Under the pieces are notes generated by a model. It was given only the letters and a program-made list of their open reading frames with translations. It was not told the origin of the DNA and did not search any database. Below, in pieces: positions 1 through 5,015 of a stretch of DNA of 5,015 bases. Position numbers and translations under genes: made by a program. Source of the stretch: an uncultured Selenomonadales bacterium (GTDB lineage Bacteria > Bacillota > Negativicutes > Selenomonadales > Selenomonadaceae); contig CAMVIO010000169.1 of NCBI GenBank assembly GCA_947167555.1, forward strand, positions 1 through 5,015. Reading direction: 5' to 3'. Numbering within the stretch: the stretch's first letter is position 1; the number at the start of each line of letters is the position of its first letter.

Positions 1-283
1 CGAACTCCGCCGCCAGCTTGTCGATCAGCGCCTTGTCTCCGCCGCCTTTCGCCATGGCGCGGGCAACCATCTGCGCCATCTCGTAGCGGGTGATCTCCTG
101 GTCGCCGCGATAGGTGCCGTCGCCGTAGCCCTCGATCACGCCGTCGGCGGCGAGCTGGGCAATGGCGTCATACGCCCAATGGTCGGCAGGTACGTCCTCG
201 AACGGGTTCGCCGCGGCGAACGTCGTGGAGGCCGCGCCAACGACGAGAGCCGTCGTCAGAGCGGAAATGAGTGTTTTTTTCAT
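1..283 (-). CDS. ompM: OmpM/Mep45-like SLH-domain outer-membrane porin, N-terminal part only (continues past the left edge)
   Basis: The first 94 codons are visible and the gene runs off the window at base 1. Residues 1-23 form a Sec signal peptide: a KK pair, a hydrophobic stretch (LISALTTALVVGAA), then TFA/AAN, with cleavage likely between residues 23 and 26. An SLH domain begins at once, from NPFEDV (26-31) through HWAYDAI (35-41), GVIEGYGDGTYR (48-59) and ITRYEMAQMVARAM (64-77). In Negativicutes this layout marks the major porin family (OmpM, Mep45), where the N-terminal SLH domain binds polyamine-modified peptidoglycan and a C-terminal beta-barrel sits in the outer membrane. The barrel lies outside the window, so the porin assignment rests on the N-terminus alone. 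The ATG at 283 is supported by AGGGGG nine bases upstream. The gene has its own predicted promoter at 501-529, consistent with a strongly expressed monocistronic gene. The alternative is another SLH-anchored envelope protein. Confidence 0.88.
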   Translation of the reverse strand, partial: MKKTLISALTTALVVGAASTTFAAANPFEDVPADHWAYDAIAQLAADGVIEGYGDGTYRGDQEITRYEMAQMVARAMAKGGGDKALIDKLAAEF

Positions 284-292
284 AAAACAATT

Positions 293-298
293 CCCCCT
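293..298 (-). promoter_or_regulatory. Ribosome binding site of the SLH porin gene
   Basis: On the minus strand the sequence reads AGGGGG, then nine bases (AATTGTTTT), then ATG at 283. This is a good Shine-Dalgarno match at normal spacing. It fixes the porin start, which also begins a clear signal peptide. Confidence 0.8.
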
Positions 299-362
299 AT
301 AAAATAGTAGTATGAATGTATTTGCAAAACGAAACATCGCTCCCTTTTTTCCGCCCGCAAAC

Positions 363-374
363 TGCCGGACGGCA
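363..374 (-). other. Short GC-rich inverted repeat competing with the leader stem-loop
   Basis: TGCCG/CGGCA arms (374-370 with 367-363) separated by two bases can fold as a TGCC/GGCA stem with a 4-base loop. The TGCC arm (374-371) is the same one that closes the base of the neighbouring hairpin by pairing with GGCA at 401-398. The two pairings therefore exclude each other. This is seen in the sequence; any switching role is speculative. Confidence 0.4.
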
Positions 375-401
375 TCCATTCACAACGGATTGTGAAGTGC
401 C
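371..401 (-). other. Stem-loop in the porin mRNA leader
   Basis: The minus-strand RNA can form a perfect 7-bp stem TTCACAA/TTGTGAA (396-390 with 385-379) closed by the 4-base loop TCCG. Below it, after an internal loop, a 4-bp stem GGCA/TGCC (401-398 with 374-371) extends the hairpin. It is not followed by a T run, so it is not an intrinsic terminator. A role in mRNA stability or control of translation is possible but inferred. Confidence 0.5.
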
Positions 402-484
402 TCATCCTTTGCGATAGGGAAAACAAGGGTCTTTGTTCCGCAATTGCCATATTTTTGCACGCAAAACAGGCGGACTTACCCACC

Positions 485-498
485 CATAAAAATTTTTT
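485..498. repeat. 14-bp A/T-tract direct repeat, copy A (porin transcription start region)
   Basis: CATAAAAATTTTTT on the plus strand, identical to 637-650. Copy A is followed two bases later by ATTATA (501-506), the complement of the porin -10 box. The predicted transcription start lies inside its homopolymer run. AAAAATTTTTT tracts are intrinsically curved. Confidence 0.6.
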
Positions 499-500
499 AT

Positions 501-529
501 ATTATACGCGAATGAAATTCATTTTGCAA
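501..529 (-). promoter_or_regulatory. Sigma-70-type promoter of the SLH porin gene
   Basis: On the minus strand the -35 box TTGCAA (529-524) is followed by exactly 17 bases and then a consensus -10 box TATAAT (506-501). Five of six -35 bases that matter for recognition fit the TTGACA pattern loosely (TTG plus final A), and the spacing is ideal. The predicted start of transcription is near 494, giving a leader of about 210 nt before the porin ATG. It is the best promoter match in the intergenic region and points at the porin. No start site has been mapped. Confidence 0.72.
511..523. promoter_or_regulatory. 13-bp perfect palindrome filling most of the promoter spacer (possible operator)
   Basis: The plus strand reads AATGAAATTCATT, with 6-bp arms (AATGAA/TTCATT) about one central base. 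It begins immediately next to the -35 box and ends four bases from the -10 box. A protein bound here would block RNA polymerase. It matches 11 of 13 bases of the Fur-box core AATGATAATCATT, so a Fur-family repressor is one possibility, but A/T-rich palindromes of this length can also arise by chance. The operator role is inferred from position and symmetry. Confidence 0.45.
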
Positions 530-596
530 TACGGATACCCCCATAGGTATATTCACATAGACAATCACAAAAAGCGTTCTATCCATTGCGGCACAT

Positions 597-625
597 GGGA
601 TTAAGTAAAATCATGCAATAATCCC
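597..625. repeat. 7-bp inverted repeat downstream of the MATE gene
   Basis: GGGATTA (597-603) and TAATCCC (619-625) are perfect 7-bp arms around a 15-base loop, starting 30 bases after the MATE stop. There is no T run after the distal arm on the minus strand (ATGTGCC follows), and the loop is long. It is therefore a poor intrinsic terminator but could protect the 3' end of the mRNA or bind a protein. Confidence 0.4.
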
Positions 626-636
626 TAAAATGAATA

Positions 637-650
637 CATAAAAATTTTTT
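637..650. repeat. 14-bp A/T-tract direct repeat, copy B (beside the MATE stop codon)
   Basis: An identical CATAAAAATTTTTT, 152 bp from copy A. It is also followed by ATTATA (654-659), here after three bases. On the minus strand this gives a TATAAT overlapping the MATE stop codon, but I see no -35 box at the right distance, so I do not call a second promoter. Confidence 0.55.
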
Positions 651-654
651 CAAA

Positions 655-1983
655 TTATATCGGCTTGATTTTACGAAAAGCTCCTCCGAACAGGACCAGT
701 CGGAAAATCCAATCGAGGAACATCGCGTACCATATCCACAGCACATCTTTTCCCATCCAGTCCACGAATAGGTAAGCGAATCCGAGCCGGAAAACGACCA
801 TCGCGCTGATGGCGACCACCATGGGAAAAACCGCCCTGCCGATGGCCCGATAATAATACGGCAGCAGGAAAGCGACAGGCCATATCACCATCGCCAACGC
901 ATGGGCCATAAGAAGGCCTTCCGCAAAATGCGCGGACTCCGGGGAAAGATGGTACAGCCCGACCCAGAAGCTCTTCCCGAGAATCATGGCCGCGCAAATC
1001 GGAAGCAGCACTGCGTAATTCAGCAAGACCAGCAGCTTCGTATATTCCTTCGCCTGTTCCGGCTCGCCCGCGCCCCTGCATTGGCCGACGATGGTCATCA
1101 GCGCGGCGCCCAGCGCGTTTCCGGGCAAATAGAGATAGGTCACAAGGTTGCCCGCCACGGCATAGGCGGCGATGGAGGCCGTGCCCAGCGTGGACACGAG
1201 GCTTTGGAGCAGCACCTTTCCCACATTGAACAGGCTGCTTTCCACGCCACTCGGTATCCCGATGGACAGGATTTCCCGCAGGATCGCCCCGTTGGGCTTG
1301 CATTGCCTGAGGCTTTCAATCCGAAGCGCGTTTTCCGGCGCCTGAAGGAATACGCAAATAGCCACGGCGGCCACGCCCCGGGAAATCAGCGTGGGAATGG
1401 CGACGCCTTCCACGCCCATGCCTAACCCGAAAATGCAAAGCACATCCCCGGCAATGTTGAGCAGGTTCATCCCGAAGGAAACCATCATGGACAGCCGCGT
1501 ATTGCCCTCCGCGCGGAAAATGGAGGCCGCCGAGTGGTAAATCGCCAGGAACGGGAACGAGACGGCGGTATACCGCATATAGATTTCCGCGTCCCTCATG
1601 ACCTCCGGCGCGACCGTACCAAAGAGGACGCCCAGGATCGACTGCCCGCCGCAGAGCATTACGACGGACAAGAGAAGCAGGGCGAACGTCGTGACCGAGA
1701 TCAGCTGCCCGCCGCTTTTCTTCGCCGAAGCGTAATCCCCGCCGCCGATGTACTTGGCGCAGACGACGGTCCCGCCCGCCGTCATGGCAAACAGGAACTG
1801 AAGCACCAGATGATTGATCGAGTCCACCAGTGAAACGCCGGAAACCGTCGCTTCCCCGACAAAGGCGACCATCAGGACGTCGACCATGCCGACGAGAACG
1901 GTTAAAAGCTGCTCGACCAGTAGCGGCCATATCAGCCGAAAAAGCTGCCGCCAACTGAACAGCTGTAAGGAAACGCCGCCCAT
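655..1983 (-). CDS. MATE-family multidrug/cation-coupled efflux transporter
   Basis: A 442-residue inner-membrane protein of normal length for the MATE (NorM/DinF-like) family, which expels drugs or metabolites using a Na+ or H+ gradient. It is hydrophobic throughout, with about 12 membrane segments in two related halves. The first half opens with IWPLLVEQLLTVLVGMVDVLMV (18-39) and VGEATVSGVSLVDSIN (42-57), then AGGTVVCAKYIG (69-80). The second half repeats the pattern at IGIPSGVESSLFNVGKVLLQ (241-260), LGTASIAAYAVAGN (266-279) and ALMTIVGQCRGAGEPEQAK (294-312). A cytoplasmic loop around 213-236 joins the halves. The ATG at 1983 has the ribosome binding site AAGGAAG six bases upstream. The gene follows the metal ATPase after 26 nt and is probably co-transcribed with it. 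The substrate cannot be read from the sequence. Confidence 0.93.
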   Translation of the reverse strand: MGGVSLQLFSWRQLFRLIWPLLVEQLLTVLVGMVDVLMVAFVGEATVSGVSLVDSINHLVLQFLFAMTAGGTVVCAKYIGGGDYASAKKSGGQLISVTTFALLLLSVVMLCGGQSILGVLFGTVAPEVMRDAEIYMRYTAVSFPFLAIYHSAASIFRAEGNTRLSMMVSFGMNLLNIAGDVLCIFGLGMGVEGVAIPTLISRGVAAVAICVFLQAPENALRIESLRQCKPNGAILREILSIGIPSGVESSLFNVGKVLLQSLVSTLGTASIAAYAVAGNLVTYLYLPGNALGAALMTIVGQCRGAGEPEQAKEYTKLLVLLNYAVLLPICAAMILGKSFWVGLYHLSPESAHFAEGLLMAHALAMVIWPVAFLLPYYYRAIGRAVFPMVVAISAMVVFRLGFAYLFVDWMGKDVLWIWYAMFLDWIFRLVLFGGAFRKIKPI

Positions 1984-1989
1984 GTAATT

Positions 1990-1996
1990 CTTCCTT
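1990..1996 (-). promoter_or_regulatory. Ribosome binding site of the MATE gene
   Basis: The minus strand reads AAGGAAG, six bases (AATTAC), then ATG at 1983. It lies inside the 26-nt gap after the ATPase stop codon. It supports the chosen start and separate translation of the second gene of the operon. Confidence 0.8.
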
Positions 1997-2009
1997 GCTC
2001 TCAGGATTT

Positions 2010-5000
2010 TCAGAACTTCTTATACAGCACGCGGCAGGCGTTCAGTACGCAGAGCACCGACACGCCGGTATCCGCGAAGACCGCCGCCCACATGGACGCG
2101 TAGCCGAAGAGGCCCGCCACCATGATGATGACCTTGACGATCAACGCGAAGGCCACGTTCTGCCAAGCCACACGGTTTACCGCCATGGAAATGGCAATGG
2201 CTTTCGGGATCGCGCTCATCTCGGAATTCATGAAGACCACGTCCGCCGCCTCGATGGCCGCGTCCGCGCCGCTGCCCATGGCCGCGCCCACATCCGCGCC
2301 CGCCAAGACGGGAGCGTCGTTGATGCCGTCGCCGACGAACATGACGCCGCCGTATTTGTTGCGAAGGTCGTTCATTTCTTTCAGCTTGTCCTGCGGCAGG
2401 AGCTCCGCCCGTACTTCCGTGATGCCGGCTTCCGCCGCCACGGCGTTCGCTTCCCTGCGCGCGTCGCCGGTCAGCATGACCGTCGCCAGGCCCAGCTTCG
2501 TGATATCCGCCACGGCCTGCTTCGCGTCGTCCTTCAGCGTATCGTTGATGCGCAAGCTGCCCAGGAAAGTCCCGTTCTTCGCCACCAACACCTCGCTGCC
2601 GTAGTCCGCAGCCTGATAGGCGCTGTAGTCGACCTTGAACTGATCCATCAAACGGGGATTGCCGACCAACAGAACGTCGCTGCCGTAATAAGCCACCAGG
2701 CCCGCGCCGGCGATTTCCTCAAACCGCTCCGGCCGCTGCAGCTCCAGATTTCTTTCCCTTGCCGCGTTGACGATGCTGACCGCGATCGGATGGGTGGAAA
2801 CCTGCTCCGCCCCGGCCGTCGCCTGCAATATCTCGTTCTCGCTGACGCTGCCTGCCGGAATGACCTGCTGCACCACGAAGTTGCCCTTGGTGACGGTACC
2901 GGTCTTGTCCATGACGACCGCCGCAACATTCTTCAGCATTTCCATGGCGTTGCCGCCCTTGAACAGGATGCCCAGCTTGGAACCGGCGCCGATGCCCGCA
3001 AAGAAGGACAGGGGCACGCTCAGTACCAGAGCGCAGGGGCAGCTGATAACCAGGAAGGTCAGCGCGGTGTAGATCCACTTATGCCAGTCGCCTGTAATCA
3101 GGGACGGTACAACGGCTACCAGAATGGCCAACCCTACTACGATAGGAGTATAAACCCGTGCGAAACGGGTGATGAATTTGTCGATATACGGCTTGTTGGC
3201 CGCCGCGTTTTCCACGGAATCCAGGATCTTCGTGACCATGGATTCCTGCAGTTCCTTTTCCACGCGAATCTTCAGCATGCCGGAGGTATTCACGCAGCCG
3301 GACAACACTTCGTCGCCGTAAGACTTGCGGACAGGCACCGGTTCGCCGGTGACAGGGGACGTATCCAACAGGCTTTCGCCGTCGATGACGACGCCGTCCA
3401 ATGGGATGCGGTCGCCCACGCGCACCAGCAGGATATCGCCTACCCGCGCTTCGGCGGAAGGAATCACTTTTACCTCTTCGCCAACCAGCAGGTTGACAAC
3501 TTCCGGACGCATATCCACCGCGTCCATGATCTGGTCGCGGCTCCGGTCGGCGGCCCGATCCTGGAACCATTCACCGACCCGGTAGAAGAAGATAACGCCT
3601 ACCGCTTCTTCCCATGCCTCGATGGCAAAGGCGCCCAAGGTGGCGACGGTCATCAGGAAGTTCTCGTCGAAGAATTCGCCCTTCGTCAGATTCTTCAGGG
3701 CGGTCAGCACGATCTTCCAGCCCAGGATCACATAGGCGACGACCAGGCAGTACATGTGGTACTGTTCCGGCACGAGGCCCAGCCATTCGGTCACGATGAA
3801 GATCGCGCCGCCTACGACCAGCTCGAAGATTTCCCTCGCGTTCTCGCTGAGGAAAGATTTCTTCTCCTTTTTACGGTCGGGAACGGGCGCGTTGTCCTCC
3901 CGCTCCACGATGGTCACGCCGTCTTCCACTTTGTCGGTGACGGCCTGCATTTTTGCGGTGAGTCCGTCGTAGCTCCGAGCGGTGACGCGCAGCTGGCCGG
4001 TGGCGTATACCAGCACGGCGTCGTCCACTTCCGCCATAGCTTTGATGGCGTCCTCCACCTTGGTGGCGCAGGCCGCGCAGTCGAGCCCCTGCACGTCGTA
4101 GGTGCGGCATTTCGCGGCGCCGCACTGCTCCCTCTCGGCAACCGTCACGCCCTCTTCCGCGTAATCGGCGGCTTTTTGCATCTGCTCCAGCAAGCCGTCG
4201 TAGCTTCTGGCGCTGACGCGCAGCTGGCCTGTCTCATAGACCAGTATCGCCTCGTCGACGATGGGCAGCGCGGCAATGGCGTCCTGCACCTTGACGGAGC
4301 ATGCGGCACAGTCGAGACCGTCCACTTTGTAGGTGCGGTATTTCTTCTGCGCGGAGGCGCGAACCCGTTCCGTAATGGTCACGCCGTCCTCGGCTTTTTC
4401 GGCGGCCGCCTGCATTTTTGGCAGCAGGTCGTCGTAATTGTCGGCGGTAACTCGAAGCTGGCCGGTTTCGTAAACAAGCGTGGCATTCTTCACGCCGGGA
4501 ATCGCGGAAACGGCGTCCTGCACCTTGATGGAGCAGGCGGCGCAATCGAGGCCGTCCACTTTATAGGTGCGGAATTTATCGGACTGCTCCGGTCCTTCGT
4601 CCCTCGGGACGACCGTCACATAGGACAGGAAGGAACGGCAAATCTCCTGGAAGATAGGCACCATGGCGTCCGGATTCTTGGCCGAGACGCGGAGCTGTTT
4701 CGTGCTGAAGCTGACGGACGCATAGTCTACGCCCGGCAGGGATTTGATCTTGTGCTCGATCTTGGACGCGCAAATGGGGCAGTCCAGATTGATCAATTCG
4801 TAAACGCGCTTGACATTGTCCGCGTCCGGCATCCGGCACTTGCAGTGGGCCAGGCTCTCCCCGCAATAATCGCAGTACTCTTCGTGGGAATTACAGGCCT
4901 CGCAGCCGCATTCGTCCGGATGTCCCGCCACATGCGCTTCATGGGTATAGGAAGCGTTGTGATGCGCCAGCTCATGCTCGCTGTGGTCGTGAGCTTCTTC

Positions 5001-5015
5001 GGCTCCATGGTCATG
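2010..5015 (-). CDS. cadA: P1B-2-type heavy-metal (Zn/Cd/Pb) exporting ATPase with four HMA domains; N-terminus cut by the right edge
   Basis: An inner-membrane pump that exports Zn2+, Cd2+ or Pb2+ at the cost of ATP. At least 1001 residues are visible, numbered here from the codon at 5015. Order: His-rich segment (1-28); Cys cluster (C36, 38, 41, 48, 51, 58, 60); HMA domains with CxxC at 79-82, 158-161, 236-239 and 313-316; membrane segments near 396-414, 419-439 and 452-480; TGE (556-558, actuator); CPC metal site (659-661); DKTGT with phospho-Asp 703; HP motif (742-743); TGD (849-851); GDGIND (895-900); and a last membrane pair carrying K961 and D981 (FADTG). Asp before each CxxC plus CPC and the Lys/Asp pair are P1B-2 hallmarks, against copper pumps. 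No stop precedes codon 1. The GTG at 4931 lacks a ribosome binding site and would discard the His-rich segment, so the true start is probably beyond 5015. Stop TGA at 2010-2012. Exact metal is not determinable. Confidence 0.95.
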   Translation of the reverse strand, partial: HDHGAEEAHDHSEHELAHHNASYTHEAHVAGHPDECGCEACNSHEEYCDYCGESLAHCKCRMPDADNVKRVYELINLDCPICASKIEHKIKSLPGVDYASVSFSTKQLRVSAKNPDAMVPIFQEICRSFLSYVTVVPRDEGPEQSDKFRTYKVDGLDCAACSIKVQDAVSAIPGVKNATLVYETGQLRVTADNYDDLLPKMQAAAEKAEDGVTITERVRASAQKKYRTYKVDGLDCAACSVKVQDAIAALPIVDEAILVYETGQLRVSARSYDGLLEQMQKAADYAEEGVTVAEREQCGAAKCRTYDVQGLDCAACATKVEDAIKAMAEVDDAVLVYATGQLRVTARSYDGLTAKMQAVTDKVEDGVTIVEREDNAPVPDRKKEKKSFLSENAREIFELVVGGAIFIVTEWLGLVPEQYHMYCLVVAYVILGWKIVLTALKNLTKGEFFDENFLMTVATLGAFAIEAWEEAVGVIFFYRVGEWFQDRAADRSRDQIMDAVDMRPEVVNLLVGEEVKVIPSAEARVGDILLVRVGDRIPLDGVVIDGESLLDTSPVTGEPVPVRKSYGDEVLSGCVNTSGMLKIRVEKELQESMVTKILDSVENAAANKPYIDKFITRFARVYTPIVVGLAILVAVVPSLITGDWHKWIYTALTFLVISCPCALVLSVPLSFFAGIGAGSKLGILFKGGNAMEMLKNVAAVVMDKTGTVTKGNFVVQQVIPAGSVSENEILQATAGAEQVSTHPIAVSIVNAARERNLELQRPERFEEIAGAGLVAYYGSDVLLVGNPRLMDQFKVDYSAYQAADYGSEVLVAKNGTFLGSLRINDTLKDDAKQAVADITKLGLATVMLTGDARREANAVAAEAGITEVRAELLPQDKLKEMNDLRNKYGGVMFVGDGINDAPVLAGADVGAAMGSGADAAIEAADVVFMNSEMSAIPKAIAISMAVNRVAWQNVAFALIVKVIIMVAGLFGYASMWAAVFADTGVSVLCVLNACRVLYKKF
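3891..4571 (-). repeat. Three tandem near-identical HMA repeats inside the ATPase gene
   Basis: Residues 149-226, 227-303 and 304-375 of the visible protein are consecutive copies of one unit of about 77 residues (231-234 bp). Each begins RTYxVxGLDCAAC, runs through LVYxTGQLRV, and ends GVTxxER. By hand count, the first two copies are identical at about 70% of aligned residues. An earlier, more diverged HMA domain (residues 69-139, CPIC motif) precedes them and lacks the TGQLRV signature. The pattern suggests internal duplication of one HMA domain after the family's ancestral domain was already in place. Confidence 0.88.

Larger units (their letters stand above)
284..654 (-). other. 371-bp intergenic region: 3' flank of the MATE gene, then porin promoter and leader
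   Basis: This is the only long gene-free stretch, and it is clearly more AT-rich than the genes on either side. Reading on the minus strand it holds, in order: a 14-bp A/T repeat next to the MATE stop; a 7-bp inverted repeat (GGGATTA/TAATCCC); an inverted repeat ATACC/GGTAT (535-539/546-550) just upstream of the -35 box; the TTGCAA/TATAAT promoter; the second copy of the 14-bp repeat; an inverted repeat TTTTGC/GCAAAA (453-458/461-466); stem-loops at 363-401; and the porin ribosome binding site. Short open frames here (483-280 minus, 392-604 plus) lack a usable ribosome binding site and resemble no family I know. Confidence 0.75.

Noticed and set aside
304..309. TACTAT -10-like box close to the porin start (minus strand)
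   Set aside because: Only a weak -35 candidate (TTCGTT, 18-bp spacing), and transcription would begin at about the Shine-Dalgarno sequence, leaving no room for ribosome binding.
280..483. 67-codon minus-strand frame within the porin leader whose TGA overlaps the porin ATG (ATGA)
   Set aside because: The overlap looks like translational coupling, but the frame starts with GTG without a ribosome binding site about 11 bases from the predicted transcript start. Its product resembles no family, and the porin has its own strong Shine-Dalgarno sequence. Conservation in relatives would be needed to revive it.
392..604. 70-codon plus-strand frame in the intergenic region
   Set aside because: It runs antisense through the porin promoter and leader hairpin, has no recognisable domain, and no ribosome binding site fits its start.
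901..1425. 174-codon plus-strand frame opposite the MATE gene
   Set aside because: Gly/Arg/His/Gln-rich translation with no family resemblance, fully antisense to a well-supported transporter gene.
2122..2604. 160-codon plus-strand frame opposite the ATPase
   Set aside because: Low-complexity Ala/Ser/Met-rich translation antisense to a conserved ATPase domain; a mirror of GC-rich codon usage.
4793..5014. 73-codon minus-strand frame starting with ATG at the right edge
   Set aside because: It overlaps the ATPase frame out of register and its translation is Thr/Arg/Met-rich shadow sequence. The His/Cys-rich ATPase frame is the meaningful one here.

Overview
The window looks like chromosomal DNA from a Negativicutes bacterium (Firmicutes with an outer membrane, Selenomonas/Mitsuokella/Anaerovibrio-like). 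The main clue is the gene entering from the left edge. It encodes a signal peptide followed directly by one S-layer-homology (SLH) domain with the motif ITRYEMAQ, the start typical of the OmpM/Mep45 porins that tie the outer membrane to peptidoglycan in this class. The genes are GC-rich, and the only AT-rich stretch is the 371-bp intergenic region.

All three recognisable genes lie on the minus strand, so transcription runs from high to low coordinates. Positions 5015-2010 hold a heavy-metal P-type ATPase of the Zn/Cd/Pb-exporting P1B-2 type. It is cut at the right edge: its frame stays open to the last base and reads into a His-rich segment. It carries a His/Cys-rich N-terminus and four HMA metal-binding domains ahead of a complete catalytic core. 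After a 26-nt gap with a good ribosome binding site comes a MATE-family efflux transporter (1983-655). The two very probably form one efflux operon whose promoter lies beyond the right edge.

Positions 654-284 are non-coding and structured. They hold a strong sigma-70-type promoter (TTGCAA-N17-TATAAT) whose 17-bp spacer contains a perfect 13-bp palindrome, a predicted ~210-nt leader with stem-loops, a 14-bp A/T direct repeat present twice, and a good Shine-Dalgarno sequence just before the porin start at 283. No convincing intrinsic terminator was found after the MATE gene.

No mobile element, CRISPR array, tRNA or rRNA was seen. The most notable points are the long metal-binding N-terminus of the ATPase and the layout of the porin promoter and leader. 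Nothing here clearly amounts to a new biological system.
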